Positions 1-10,141 of a stretch of DNA of 64,000 nt are shown here, piece after piece. Position numbers and translations under genes: made by a program. This DNA is from Bacteroidota bacterium (GTDB lineage Bacteria > Bacteroidota > Bacteroidia > Bacteroidales > F082). Location: assembly GCA_016845105.1 (NCBI GenBank), contig JAERTF010000051.1:52590-116589 (forward strand), given 5' to 3'. Under the pieces are notes generated by a model. It was not told the DNA's origin. It was given only the letters and a program-made list of their open reading frames with translations, and searched no databases. Every line of letters starts with the position of its first letter. The first letter of the stretch is position 1.

Positions 1-831
1 ACATGGTGTCCCGGCGGAGGAAGCATGATATTGGAGGCTGCAGAAACTTTGTATTTATCTGGCAAATCACTATATGATAGTTCAGATTATACAAGTGCAA
101 AATCAACATTTGAAATGGTAATAAACCAATATCCTGAAACAAAGTATGCAAGTGCATCGATGAAAGATTTGTTTACAGTTGAAAAATTTGTAACAAACGA
201 TTATGGTGCTTTGCAGCAATATTACAATACGAATACTGTTATTCAGGCTGATACTGTGCTTATGGAATTATCGGTATTTCTTGCCAATAAATGTGATGTT
301 GAGATGGAATACTGGGAATCAGCAATAGAACATTATGAAGATATTATACTTGCTCCTGAATCAACTCAGGATAGTATTTTTGCAATTATTGATTTGGGCC
401 ATGTGTACTTTCTTATGGACAATAGTAGTAGTAAAAGCATGAAAACAACAGGTAATCTTCTTGAGCACAAACCTAAATCGCGAGATGAGTATTATGATAA
501 ACGTAATTACTTATTATCGCTGTTACCTTTTACTAAAGAAAAAGAAGATAATAATGTTAGTTTTTCGGAAGACAATATATTATTACAGAATGTACCCAAC
601 CCATTTGCTAACTCAACAACAATATCTTTTCGTTTGACAGAGAATAGTAGGGGCAATATCAAAGTCATTAATAACATAGGTGAAGTAGTTAGGGAAAACA
701 ACTTCTCAAAAAATGCTGGTTTGCATAATATTGAACTTGATATGAGGAACCTTCCCGTTGGTATATATTATTACACATTAACAGTTAATGGTAACCATAC
801 TGATACAAAAAAGATGGTTGTAGTGAGATAA
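1..831 (+). CDS. T9SS type A sorting domain-containing protein, 5'-truncated by window edge
   Basis: Frame is open from base 1 (TWCPGGGSMILEAAETLYL...). TPR-like N-terminal part (YDSSDYTSAKSTFEMVINQYPETKYA). C-terminus 'NVPNPFANSTTISFRL...GIYYYTLTVNGNHTDTKKMVVVR' is a type A sorting domain. Confidence 0.85.
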   Translation, partial: TWCPGGGSMILEAAETLYLSGKSLYDSSDYTSAKSTFEMVINQYPETKYASASMKDLFTVEKFVTNDYGALQQYYNTNTVIQADTVLMELSVFLANKCDVEMEYWESAIEHYEDIILAPESTQDSIFAIIDLGHVYFLMDNSSSKSMKTTGNLLEHKPKSRDEYYDKRNYLLSLLPFTKEKEDNNVSFSEDNILLQNVPNPFANSTTISFRLTENSRGNIKVINNIGEVVRENNFSKNAGLHNIELDMRNLPVGIYYYTLTVNGNHTDTKKMVVVR

Positions 832-840
832 ACAAAGGTA

Positions 841-884
841 ATTAAAGAGCAAAGTGTTTTTAAACTAACGCTTTGCTCTTTAAT
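841..884. terminator. bidirectional rho-independent terminator between convergent genes
   Basis: Perfect 14-bp inverted repeat ATTAAAGAGCAAAG / CTTTGCTCTTTAAT, extendable by a G-T wobble plus 3 pairs, small loop, between two convergent stop codons. Confidence 0.85.
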
Positions 885-2569
885 TATAAAGTTGAGGAAG
901 GTACAGAATCAATAAGCTTCTTTGTATAATCTGATTTAGGATTTTCATAAACTTCATCAGCATCACCAATTTCCACAATACTACCATCTTTCATTACCAT
1001 AATCCTGTCGCTCATATACCTAACAACACTTAAGTCGTGGGAAATAAAGATGTAAGTAAATCCAAATTCCTGTTTTAGATCATTCAACAAATTTAACACC
1101 TTGGCCTGCACACTAACATCCAGTGCAGAAACTGCTTCATCACAAATTATAAACTTTGGATTTAACGCTAGAGTACGTGCAATTACTATTCTTTGTCTTT
1201 GGCCTCCTGAAAATTCATGTGGATATCGGTTAAAATGCTCTTCCTTTAACCCTACTTTTTCAAGAAGAAATATGGTGCGGTCTTTACGTGATTTATTATT
1301 ACCATAAAGTTTGTGAACTTTCATGGGCTCCAATATCGCATTACCTATACTCATTCGAGGGTTCAACGATGAATATGGATCTTGAAAAACAATGTTTATG
1401 TCTTTACGTTGTTTTTTTAAGAGATTGGAATTTAGAGATAACAAGTCTCTGTTTTCAAAATAGATTGTTCCTTTACTAGGTTCAATTAGTCTGAGAATAC
1501 TTCTTCCCAAGGTAGTTTTTCCACAGCCCGATTCCCCAACTAACCCTAAAGTCTCACCAGGGAAGACATCAAAACTAACATTATCCACCGCGGCCACAAA
1601 GCTTGTTGTTTTACCCCAGATATTTTTTTCAAGGGAATATTTTTTTTCAAGATCCTTGACTTTTAGTACAGGGTCTTTGTCGATTTTAGTAATGAGTTGT
1701 GAAAAGCTGTTTCTTTCAGTATCCTTAATTTCATCTACCTCATGGTTTCCATCAGTAAAATCTTCTATTACAGGTAGTCGCTCAACTCGTTTTCCCATGG
1801 GAGGTCGACAAGCTAATAAACCTTTAGTATATGGATGTTGAGGATTTTTAAAGACACTTTTAATGTTGCCTGATTCAACAATACTACCCTTGTACATAAC
1901 AACTACCTCATCTGCAACTTCGCTAATTACTCCCAAATCGTGACTGATAAAAATTAACCCCATTCCATAATCTTTTCTCAGATTATTAAGCAGAGTAATT
2001 ATTTCTTTTTGAACTGTAACGTCCAAAGCTGTGGTTGGTTCGTCAGCAATTAGCAAATCGGGGTTATTTGCTATTGCCATGGCAATCATTATACGTTGTT
2101 TTTGGCCACCCGATAATTGATGAGGATAGCTTCTGTATATATTATCCGGCCTTGGTAGATTTACTTTTTCAAATAATTCCAAAACCTTTATCTTAGCTTC
2201 TTTCTTGCTTAAATGTTGATGAAGAATAATACTCTCAGCTACTTGTTTTCCACATCTGATAACAGGATTAAGTGCCGTCATTGGCTCTTGGAATATCATT
2301 GATATCCTATTGCCTCTATACTCTTGTATTTGACTTTTAGAAAGCTTAGTTAGATCAACATCATCAAACATAATTTTACCAGAAGCGAGTTTTGCCTGTG
2401 GGGGTAGTAACTGAATAACTGAAAGTGCTGTTAACGACTTACCTGATCCCGATTCCCCAACTATCCCTAACGAACAGCCTCTATCTACCTTAATGTTAAC
2501 GTCATCAACGGCAACTACTTTTGAATCTTCCGTTCCAAATTCTATTGTAAGGTTGTTAATTTTTAGCAA
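884..2569 (-). CDS. dipeptide/oligopeptide-type ABC transporter ATP-binding protein with two fused ATPase domains
   Basis: Two Walker A ([16 protein letters not shown]), two signature motifs ([16 protein letters not shown]), two Walker B ([24 protein letters not shown]), and HPYTKGLL oligopeptide-transporter tail. Confidence 0.93.
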   Translation of the reverse strand: MLKINNLTIEFGTEDSKVVAVDDVNIKVDRGCSLGIVGESGSGKSLTALSVIQLLPPQAKLASGKIMFDDVDLTKLSKSQIQEYRGNRISMIFQEPMTALNPVIRCGKQVAESIILHQHLSKKEAKIKVLELFEKVNLPRPDNIYRSYPHQLSGGQKQRIMIAMAIANNPDLLIADEPTTALDVTVQKEIITLLNNLRKDYGMGLIFISHDLGVISEVADEVVVMYKGSIVESGNIKSVFKNPQHPYTKGLLACRPPMGKRVERLPVIEDFTDGNHEVDEIKDTERNSFSQLITKIDKDPVLKVKDLEKKYSLEKNIWGKTTSFVAAVDNVSFDVFPGETLGLVGESGCGKTTLGRSILRLIEPSKGTIYFENRDLLSLNSNLLKKQRKDINIVFQDPYSSLNPRMSIGNAILEPMKVHKLYGNNKSRKDRTIFLLEKVGLKEEHFNRYPHEFSGGQRQRIVIARTLALNPKFIICDEAVSALDVSVQAKVLNLLNDLKQEFGFTYIFISHDLSVVRYMSDRIMVMKDGSIVEIGDADEVYENPKSDYTKKLIDSVPSSTL

Positions 2570-2605
2570 ATCAATTATTTGTGTTGATAATAAGGAAATT
2601 AATAG

Positions 2606-2613
2606 TACTTTTG
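2606..2613 (+). promoter_or_regulatory. Bacteroidota -7 box (TACTTTTG) upstream of prs
   Basis: TAnnTTTG match, TTTG at 2578-2581 as possible -33 element; spacing slightly long. Confidence 0.4.
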
Positions 2614-2646
2614 CACCGATTTTTCAGAACCAGATAAACCAGATAA

Positions 2647-3591
2647 ATGTCAGATCCAAAAGTAAGTATTTTTACCGGTCGAAAAACCCGCTACCTCGCC
2701 GAAAAAATTGCGGAGAGCTACGGAGTTGAACTGGGGAAGTCTATTGTAACTAATTTTTCTGATGGTGAGTTACAGACTTCATATGAGGAAAATATAAGAG
2801 GTAAAGATGTATTTATTGTACAGTCAACCTTTCCTCCTGGGGATAATTTACTTGAATTGCTTATGATGGTAGATGCTGCCAAGCGTGCATCAGCTCGAAA
2901 AATTATTGCCGTAATACCTTATTTTGGATACGCTCGTCAAGACAGAAAAGATAAGCCAAGGGTATCTATTGCATCTAAACTAATAGCGAATCTATTAATT
3001 TCAGCAGGTGTTAATCGAGTAATAACGATTGATTTACATGCCGATCAAATTCAAGGATTTTTTGATGTTCCAGTGGATAATCTCTACGCATCAAATATAT
3101 TTATGGATTATATCAGGGAACTAAATTTGCCTAATCTGATTATGGCATCCCCTGACACCGGAGGTACTCGTCGTGCTGCATCATATGCAAAAGCCTTAAA
3201 TACTGGATTTGTAATTTGTTACAAACAAAGGGCAAAGCCAAATGTTATTGAAAAAATGGAGCTTATTGGTGATGTTGTTGGTAAGGATGTTATTATTGTT
3301 GATGATATTATCGACACAGCTGGCACAATAACAAAGGCTGCTGATTTAATAATAAGCAAAGGAGCCAATTCGGTTCGAGCTTTTTGTACTCACCCAATTT
3401 TTTCGGGTAGTGCCTATGATAAATTAAGTAAATCAAAATTTGATGAAATTGTTGTTACTGATACCGTTCCTTTAAAACAGGATCTTGGTAAAATAAAGGT
3501 GTTAAGTACTGCTGACTTGTTGTCAGAGGTTATTAATAGAGTACAGAATTTTGAATCGATAAGTTCATTATTCGATATAAAAGAAAAATAG
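2647..3591 (+). CDS. prs: ribose-phosphate pyrophosphokinase
   Basis: FSDGE, DLHADQIQGFFDVPVDNLYAS, and PRPP loop VIIVDDIIDTAGT are diagnostic. Confidence 0.97.
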   Translation: MSDPKVSIFTGRKTRYLAEKIAESYGVELGKSIVTNFSDGELQTSYEENIRGKDVFIVQSTFPPGDNLLELLMMVDAAKRASARKIIAVIPYFGYARQDRKDKPRVSIASKLIANLLISAGVNRVITIDLHADQIQGFFDVPVDNLYASNIFMDYIRELNLPNLIMASPDTGGTRRAASYAKALNTGFVICYKQRAKPNVIEKMELIGDVVGKDVIIVDDIIDTAGTITKAADLIISKGANSVRAFCTHPIFSGSAYDKLSKSKFDEIVVTDTVPLKQDLGKIKVLSTADLLSEVINRVQNFESISSLFDIKEK

Positions 3592-3629
3592 ATTTTACAA
3601 TTATATATTATTAATTAAATTTTTTTAAA

Positions 3630-4256
3630 ATGAAAAAAGTATCAATTAGCGGTTCTCTAAGAGAGAACGTAGGGAAAAAGGATGCTAAGAAAAACCGTAG
3701 AGAAGGAAATATTCCTTGCGTTATTTACGGTGGTGAAAAACAAATTCACTTTTTTACAAATGCAATTAAATTTGACAAGATTATTTTCACACCTGAGGTG
3801 ACATTGATTAATGTTGCAATTGATGGAAAAGAATATCCTACAATATTGCAAGAAGTACAATATCACCCGGTAACTGATAAAGTATTACATGCTGATTTCC
3901 TTGAAATTATTCCGGGAAAAGAAATTACTATTGGAATGCCAGTTATATTAATTGGAGATGCTCCTGGTGTAATGGCTGGCGGACAGATGATTAAGAAAAT
4001 GCACAAAATCCGTTTAAAAGGATTAGCGGAACATTTGCCTGATAATGTTGAGGTTGATATTTCAAACCTTGTTATTGGTAGTTCAATAAAAATTAAGGAT
4101 GTTGAATTTGAGAATTTAACAACCATTGATCCTCCAAACTCTGTAATCGTTCGCGTTAAAACATCACGTAACGTTGAAGAAGATGAAGAAGATGAAGATG
4201 AAGAAGGAGAAGAAGGAGAAGAAGGTGGTGAAGAAGCTGCTCCTGCTGCAGAGTAA
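3630..4256 (+). CDS. rplY: 50S ribosomal protein L25/general stress protein Ctc
   Basis: L25/TL5/CTC organisation with acidic C-terminal tail; followed by pth, the common prs-rplY-pth order. Confidence 0.93.
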   Translation: MKKVSISGSLRENVGKKDAKKNRREGNIPCVIYGGEKQIHFFTNAIKFDKIIFTPEVTLINVAIDGKEYPTILQEVQYHPVTDKVLHADFLEIIPGKEITIGMPVILIGDAPGVMAGGQMIKKMHKIRLKGLAEHLPDNVEVDISNLVIGSSIKIKDVEFENLTTIDPPNSVIVRVKTSRNVEEDEEDEDEEGEEGEEGGEEAAPAAE

Positions 4257-4280
4257 GGAAAAGTTTTTACCATATCAGTT

Positions 4281-4323
4281 TAAAGGGATAGAGGGAATAA
4301 TTACCTTTATCCCTTTATTTTTT
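4281..4323 (+). terminator. rho-independent terminator after rplY
   Basis: TAAAGGGATAGAGG / CCTTTATCCCTTTA stem (one G-T wobble) followed by TTTTTT. Confidence 0.8.
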
Positions 4324-4339
4324 ATAACTAGTTTTTAAA

Positions 4340-4903
4340 GTGAAGTATTTAATTGCATGTTTAGGAAATATTGGTGCAGAGTATGTAAATACTCGTCATA
4401 ATATTGGTTTTGATGTTGCTGATAAACTGATACATGAATTAAAAGGTGAGACTAGCATTGAAAAGCTTTCAATAGTCTCAAAAGTAAAATTTAAAGGGCG
4501 GACCTTGGTAATAATAAAACCAACCACATACATGAATTTAAGTGGTAAGGCAATTAGCTACTGGCTCGAGAAAGAAAAAATACCGTTGGAGCGAATGGTT
4601 GTAGTACTAGATGATATTGCATTGCCCACGGGTACTTTAAGAATGAAAGCCAAAGGTGGAGATGCAGGTCATAATGGGCTCACGGATATTATACAGAAGT
4701 TAGGTACTAATGCATTTACACGCTTAAGAATAGGCATTGGAAACGATTTCCCAAGAGGGCGACAAGCTGATTATGTGCTCGGTGAATGGAGTACATCGGA
4801 GGAAAAGATAATGGTTCCACGTGTTGAAATTGCCATAGAAATGATAAAGAGTTTTGTGTCGGTTGGAGTTAACCTAACGATGACAACATATAACAATAAA
4901 TAG
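4340..4903 (+). CDS. pth: peptidyl-tRNA hydrolase
   Basis: CLGNIGAEYVNTRHNIGFDV, KPTTYMNLSG, DDIALPTGTLRMKAKGGDAGHNGL; GTG start. Confidence 0.96.
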   Translation: MKYLIACLGNIGAEYVNTRHNIGFDVADKLIHELKGETSIEKLSIVSKVKFKGRTLVIIKPTTYMNLSGKAISYWLEKEKIPLERMVVVLDDIALPTGTLRMKAKGGDAGHNGLTDIIQKLGTNAFTRLRIGIGNDFPRGRQADYVLGEWSTSEEKIMVPRVEIAIEMIKSFVSVGVNLTMTTYNNK

Positions 4904-5084
4904 TAGTCAGGCAATATTGTTGAATAAAATATCCTGATGGTCAGGTAGTATACATTGTTAATAATAAACTACTAATCCCTTTCATGTACTTATTTGTAAT
5001 GACAATATGGACAATAAATCATCAATTGTAAGTACTGCTCTCTTGCTAAATATCATTATTTTTACATCCAAACCCAGAATTAAT

Positions 5085-5660
5085 ATGGTAAAAACCGCAA
5101 TAATTGTAGATGATGAAGAGGCCGGACTTGGGAACATGGAAAGGCTACTTGGGCTTTGTGATGATATTGAAGTAATTGCAAAAACCAAAGTTCCGGAAGA
5201 AGCTGTTGGCCTAATTACTGATAAAAAACCGGATATTCTATTTTTAGATGTTGAAATGCCACGGATGAGTGGTTTTGAAGTTCTTGAAATTACACGAAAT
5301 CAGGGTTTAAATCCCATTGTAATATTTACAACCGGGTATAATCAATATGCAATAAAAGCTATTAAGGCACAGGCATTTGATTATTTGTTGAAGCCAATTG
5401 TATTGGATGAACTAAAGGAAACCTTATCAAGGTTATCAAATAATAGTATAATAGGTCATAGACTAAATACAAGTGTTGCAAGCTTACTAAGTCCGCGAGA
5501 AATTGAAGTACTGGAAATGGTAGTTCAAGGTAGAACCAGTAAAGAAATAGCAGAAGAATTATTTATATCCAAAACAACAGTTGATACCCATCGAAGAAAC
5601 CTTCTTGAAAAAACGGGGTGTAGAAGTACATCGGAATTGCTAATGAGGGTAATGGGATAG
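5085..5660 (+). CDS. orphan response regulator: LytTR/AlgR-like receiver with LuxR-type HTH output
   Basis: Receiver VDDEE...ILFLDVEMPRMSG...FTTGYNQYAIKAIKAQAFDYLLKPI; HTH LSPREIEVLEMVVQGRTSKEIAEELFISKTTVDTHRRNLLEKTG. Internal ATG at 5085 preferred over ORF start 5007. Confidence 0.88.
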   Translation: MVKTAIIVDDEEAGLGNMERLLGLCDDIEVIAKTKVPEEAVGLITDKKPDILFLDVEMPRMSGFEVLEITRNQGLNPIVIFTTGYNQYAIKAIKAQAFDYLLKPIVLDELKETLSRLSNNSIIGHRLNTSVASLLSPREIEVLEMVVQGRTSKEIAEELFISKTTVDTHRRNLLEKTGCRSTSELLMRVMG

Positions 5661-5694
5661 TCAAGATCAAAAAAGCATAGCAAGTATTTTAACT

Positions 5695-7224
5695 TTACTC
5701 TTGTCTTGATTTCAACCCTTCACTAACCATTTTGCTTATTTTGTCAATTCCAATACGATCCTGCTTCATGCTATCGCGTTCACGAATTGTTACTGTATTA
5801 TCTTCCAGAGTTTGATGATCAACAGTTACACAATATGGAGTACCAATAGCATCATGACGACGATAACGCTTTCCTATTGCATCCTTCTCCTCGTAAAAAC
5901 ACATATGATCATATTTCAGATCATTCATAATTTCACGTGCTTTATCTGGAAGTCCATCTTTTTTGGTTAGTGGAAAAATGGCAACTTTATATGGTGCTAA
6001 GACAGGAGGGAGTTTCATAACAACGCGACTATTCCCTTCACCTAGATCCTCTTCTGTATAAGAGTTGCTTAATACAGCAAGGAACATACGATCAAGACCA
6101 ATGGAAGTTTCAACAACATATGGTACATAGCTTTTATTTAGCTCAGGATCATGGTAGCGTAGTTTTTTACCTGAGTGTTCTTCATGGGCGCTAAGATCAA
6201 AGTCTGTACGTGAGTGAATTCCTTCAAGCTCTTTAAATCCCATTGGGAATTCAAACTCAATATCAGCTGCAGCATTGGCATAATGAGCCAGCTTATCATG
6301 ATTGTGAAAACGAAATTTTTCAGCAGGTATACCAAGTGATTTATGCCACTCCATTCGTTGCTCTTTCCAATATTCGTACCACTTCATTTCTTCTCCAGGG
6401 CGCACGAAAAATTGCATTTCCATTTGTTCAAACTCACGCATGCGAAAAATAAACTGGCGGGCAACAATTTCATTTCTAAAGGCTTTGCCTGTTTGAGCAA
6501 TCCCGAATGGTATTTTCATTCTGCCTGTCTTCTGAACATTTAGGTAGTTTACAAATATCCCTTGCGCTGTTTCGGGGCGGAGGAATATTTCGGTTGCACC
6601 CTCTGCTGTTGAACCCATATTCGTGGAGAACATAAGGTTGAATTGACGGACCTCGGTCCAGTTTTTTGAACCAGATAAAGGGCATGCAATTCCAACATCT
6701 TCGATAAGAGTTTTAATTGCCTCCATATCATTATTATCCATTGCTGGATAAAGTCTGTTTTTTATGCCTTCTATCTTTTCAAGATTGGCTAGTACACGAG
6801 GATTAGTACTTTTAAATTCATCTTCGTTGAATGCATCACCAAAACGCTTAGCAGCCTTTGCAACTTCTTTGTTGATTTTGCCTTCTATTTTTGCAAGGTG
6901 ATCTTCTATTAGAACATCTGCACGATATCGCTTTTTTGAATCCTTATTATCAATCATTGGATCATTAAAAGCGTCCACATGGCCCGATGCTTTCCAAACG
7001 GTTGGGTGCATAAATATTGCAGAATCAATTCCTACAATGTTTTCATGCAACTGTACCATTGCTTTCCACCAGTAATCACGTATGTTCTTTTTTAACTCAG
7101 AACCATTTTGGGCATAGTCGTATACTGCACTTAATCCGTCATATATTTCACTTGATTGAAATACAAAACCGTATTCTTTAGCATGTGCAATTATTTTTTT
7201 CAGCAGATCTTCGTTATTAGCCAT
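5695..7224 (-). CDS. glyS: glycyl-tRNA synthetase (dimeric type)
   Basis: FNLMFSTNMGSTAEGATEIFLRPETAQGIFVNY, RQFIFRMREFEQMEMQFF, C-terminal anticodon-binding domain. Confidence 0.96.
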   Translation of the reverse strand: MANNEDLLKKIIAHAKEYGFVFQSSEIYDGLSAVYDYAQNGSELKKNIRDYWWKAMVQLHENIVGIDSAIFMHPTVWKASGHVDAFNDPMIDNKDSKKRYRADVLIEDHLAKIEGKINKEVAKAAKRFGDAFNEDEFKSTNPRVLANLEKIEGIKNRLYPAMDNNDMEAIKTLIEDVGIACPLSGSKNWTEVRQFNLMFSTNMGSTAEGATEIFLRPETAQGIFVNYLNVQKTGRMKIPFGIAQTGKAFRNEIVARQFIFRMREFEQMEMQFFVRPGEEMKWYEYWKEQRMEWHKSLGIPAEKFRFHNHDKLAHYANAAADIEFEFPMGFKELEGIHSRTDFDLSAHEEHSGKKLRYHDPELNKSYVPYVVETSIGLDRMFLAVLSNSYTEEDLGEGNSRVVMKLPPVLAPYKVAIFPLTKKDGLPDKAREIMNDLKYDHMCFYEEKDAIGKRYRRHDAIGTPYCVTVDHQTLEDNTVTIRERDSMKQDRIGIDKISKMVSEGLKSRQE

Positions 7225-7252
7225 GTGTTATTTTGTATTATGTTCATTAGAA

Positions 7253-7350
7253 ATTGTCATTCTGAACGAAGTGAAGAATCTCTTTTTAAATACTTGGCAA
7301 TCACGAAATATCTCACAACTAGATTCTTCGCTATCGCTCAGAATGACAAT
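7253..7350. repeat. REP-like inverted pair (GTCATTCTGA-CGAAG-GAAGAATCT)
   Basis: Arm 7253-7282 ATTGTCATTCTGAACGAAGTGAAGAATCT; opposite arm 7321-7350 AGATTCTTCGCTATCGCTCAGAATGACAAT. Confidence 0.85.
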
Positions 7351-7355
7351 AAAGT

Positions 7356-7565
7356 TTAATTTGTAAAAAAGTCGACTACGTTACCAAATGTACTGGTTGT
7401 GCGTTTATAAAACTCGGTATAACCACATTGTGTGCAAGAAATTGTTGTAAATTTTTTGTTTTGCACATCAAATATTTTTGCAAAAGCACCACCTGTTGCT
7501 CTCATTTCATCAGCCTCATAGTGTTTATTGCCGCATTTTGGACAAACGTATTCTCTTTTCTGCAT
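7356..7565 (-). CDS. zinc-ribbon domain protein
   Basis: CPKCGNKHYEADEMRATGG...ISCTQCGYTEFYK: two CxxC knuckles. Confidence 0.85.
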   Translation of the reverse strand: MQKREYVCPKCGNKHYEADEMRATGGAFAKIFDVQNKKFTTISCTQCGYTEFYKRTTSTFGNVVDFFTN

Positions 7566-7580
7566 TGTATTTTTTGATTT

Positions 7581-7648
7581 GTCATTCTGAGCGAAACGAA
7601 GAATCTAATTTATTGATAGAAGATCCTTCACTTCGTTCAGGATAACAG
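7581..7648. repeat. REP-like inverted pair, second copy
   Basis: GTCATTCTGAGCGAAACGAAGAATCTA at 7581-7607; AGATCCTTCACTTCGTTCAGGATAACAG at 7621-7648. Confidence 0.8.
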
Positions 7649-7657
7649 TTAGTGTAT

Positions 7658-8659
7658 TTATGCTCCCAAAGTAGCTACCATTACAGCTTTAATGGTATGT
7701 AATCTGTTTTCAGCTTCATCAAAAACAACAGATGCTGGTGATTCGAATACATCATCAGTAACTTCCATTGCTTCAACACCAAACTTCTGGTATATCTCTT
7801 CACCAACAGTAGTTTCACGGTTGTGGAAAGCAGGTAAGCAGTGTAAGAATTTGGCCTTTGGATTACCTGTTTTTTTCATCATTTCAGCATTAACTTGGTA
7901 TGGAATCATCATAGCTATTCTATCTTTCCAAACCTCATCAGCTTCTCCCATACTTACCCATACGTCGGTGTATACAAAATCAACTCCTTTAACACCATCA
8001 TCAACACTTTCAGTTAGTGTAATGGTTGCTCCAGTTTCCTTGGCAATTTCCAAACATTCTTTTACAAGTTCTTCGTCTGGCCACATTTGTTTTGGGGCAA
8101 CAGCACGGAAGTCCATACCCATTTTTGCTGCTCCAACCATTAGTGAATTACCCATATTATTTCGGGCATCACCGGCATATGCAAAACTCACCTGATGTAA
8201 AGGCTTATCGCTATGTTCCATCATTGTGAGGAAGTCGGCCAGAATTTGTGTTGGGTGGTACTCGTCAGTAAGACCATTCCAAACAGGAACACCAGCATAT
8301 TTACCAAGCTCTTCAACAATAGGTTGCCCAAAACCTCTGTATTCAATACCATCATACATACGACCAAGTACTCTGGCAGTATCTTTCATTGATTCTTTTT
8401 TGCCAATTTGAGTACCTGTAGGTCCCAAATAGCTAACTAAAGCTCCCTGATCGAAAGCTGCTGTTTCAAAGGCACACCTTGTACGGGTTGATGCTTTTTC
8501 AAAAATTAAGGCAATGTTTTTACCTGTAAGTCTTTTTTGTTCGGTTCCTGCATACTTTGCCTTCTTTAAATCTGCTGAAAGCTCAAGTAGAAATTTTATT
8601 TCTTGTGGAGTGAAATCCAACAGCTTTAGGAAATTCCTGTTTCTTAAGTTGAATGCCAT
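7658..8659 (-). CDS. argF: ornithine carbamoyltransferase
   Basis: [21 protein letters not shown] (STRTR), [25 protein letters not shown]. Confidence 0.95.
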   Translation of the reverse strand: MAFNLRNRNFLKLLDFTPQEIKFLLELSADLKKAKYAGTEQKRLTGKNIALIFEKASTRTRCAFETAAFDQGALVSYLGPTGTQIGKKESMKDTARVLGRMYDGIEYRGFGQPIVEELGKYAGVPVWNGLTDEYHPTQILADFLTMMEHSDKPLHQVSFAYAGDARNNMGNSLMVGAAKMGMDFRAVAPKQMWPDEELVKECLEIAKETGATITLTESVDDGVKGVDFVYTDVWVSMGEADEVWKDRIAMMIPYQVNAEMMKKTGNPKAKFLHCLPAFHNRETTVGEEIYQKFGVEAMEVTDDVFESPASVVFDEAENRLHTIKAVMVATLGA

Positions 8660-8712
8660 AATATTATCTTTTAATCGTTAGAAATTAATGCACTATATAT
8701 AAAAATGCTGGG

Positions 8713-8720
8713 CAAAAGTA
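8713..8720 (-). promoter_or_regulatory. Bacteroidota -7 box (TACTTTTG on minus) upstream of argF
   Basis: CAAAAGTA on plus about 54 bp upstream of the start codon. Confidence 0.4.
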
Positions 8721-8948
8721 ACGAAATTTAATCTATATGTTATGCTCTTTGGATTCTTTTATTACATGATTGTTGAGTGTTGTATTATATTAAGCTTATG
8801 GCTTTTAGCAGTTGACTTAAGATAAAATATATATGATATTATAGCTTTGTTTTGCCAAAAGCCAATGGCTAAAAGCAATACTATTTTAAAGGTTAATCTA
8901 TAATTGTAATACTTTTACACCCGATTCCATATTAAACAATATAGTAGT

Positions 8949-9509
8949 ATGATAATTGTAGATGATATACTTGTGTCGGATGAAATGAAGGAAGTGTATT
9001 TTTCATGTAACCTATCTGCCTGTAAGGGAGAGTGCTGTGTTGCTGGTGATGCCGGTGCTCCACTTGATGAAGATGAAATCTCAATTCTTGAAGATAGCAT
9101 TGATGAAATTGAGCCTTTTTTAACAAAAGAAGGGAAAGATGTCATAGAAAATGTTGGGGTTTTTGAATACGACGAAGATGGTTCATATGTTACACCTCTT
9201 GTAAATGATGAAGAATGTGCATTTGTTTATTGGAAAGATGGAATTAGTTTTTGTGCCATCGAAAAAGCATACATGGAAAAGAAAATAGATTTTCAAAAAC
9301 CTATTTCATGTCACCTATATCCTGTTAGACTAAGTAAAGTTGGCAACTCAATAGCAATAAACTATCATCAATGGGATGTATGCAATCCTGCTCTTATTGC
9401 TGGGGAAAAAGCAGGACAACCTTTATTTGCATATCTCAAGCAGCCGCTTACCAGAAGGTTTGGTGCCGATTGGTATGAAAAATTAGTGTTAAGACTCGAC
9501 CCCGAATAA
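8949..9509 (+). CDS. DUF3109 family cysteine-rich protein
   Basis: SCNLSACKGECCVAGDAGAPLDEDE...CAFVYWKDGISFCAIEKAY...PISCHLYPVR, recognised DUF3109 pattern. Confidence 0.85.
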   Translation: MIIVDDILVSDEMKEVYFSCNLSACKGECCVAGDAGAPLDEDEISILEDSIDEIEPFLTKEGKDVIENVGVFEYDEDGSYVTPLVNDEECAFVYWKDGISFCAIEKAYMEKKIDFQKPISCHLYPVRLSKVGNSIAINYHQWDVCNPALIAGEKAGQPLFAYLKQPLTRRFGADWYEKLVLRLDPE

Positions 9510-10019
9510 CTATACAGCAGGCGCGGGAGCCACAGCCATTCCATCGAGCTCTTTATCGATGTGAAACATGCCGGCTTTATCGGTGCCAACAAGTTTAATC
9601 TTATCCAGTATTGTGTTGAATAAGTTTTCTTCTTCAAGTTGTTCGGTAATATACCATTGTAGGAAATTGCTTGTGGTATAATCCTTTTCTGTTAAAGCAA
9701 CCTCGTACAGATTGTTTATCGACTCGGTAATGTACTTCTCATGTTCCATCACTTTTTCGAATACATCTAATAATGATTCAAATTTACTCGTTGGTTGTTC
9801 AATGTCCATAAGCTGAGCATTACCACCACGATCATTAACATAATGAACAAGTTTCATCATATGCATTCTTTCTTCATCTGCATGCTCATATAAAAATTTT
9901 GCAGCTCCTGGATAACCGCTAGTCTCACACCAAATTGCCATTGCAAGATAAAGGCGTGATGAATACTCTTCTTTTTTGATTTGTTCGTTTATTGCGGATT
10001 GTACTTTTAAATTAATCAT
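9510..10019 (-). CDS. ftnA: ferritin
   Basis: NEQIKKEEYSSRLYLAMAIWCE...FLYEHADEERMHMMKLVHYVNDRGG; ferroxidase-site residues recognisable. Confidence 0.93.
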   Translation of the reverse strand: MINLKVQSAINEQIKKEEYSSRLYLAMAIWCETSGYPGAAKFLYEHADEERMHMMKLVHYVNDRGGNAQLMDIEQPTSKFESLLDVFEKVMEHEKYITESINNLYEVALTEKDYTTSNFLQWYITEQLEEENLFNTILDKIKLVGTDKAGMFHIDKELDGMAVAPAPAV

Positions 10020-10085
10020 CGTTATGTTTTTTTAGCAAAGATATGGAATATGACATTATATGCCAACGAAATTGTTCAGGAAGGA

Positions 10086-10120
10086 ATAAAAAAACGCAGA
10101 GCCAATAATGACCCTGCGTT
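10086..10120 (-). terminator. terminator of the atpBEFHAG block
   Basis: Minus strand AACGCAG...CTGCGTT followed by a U tract. Confidence 0.75.
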
Positions 10121-10141
10121 ATATTACAATTTAATGTCCTT

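Noticed and set aside
3863-4273. Ser-rich 136-aa minus-strand ORF opposite rplY
   Set aside because: Shadow ORF produced by the antisense of the acidic GAA/GAT repeat; rplY is certain.
7692-8195. 167-aa plus-strand ORF opposite argF
   Set aside because: Antisense shadow of a well-recognised OTC gene; no protein-family features.
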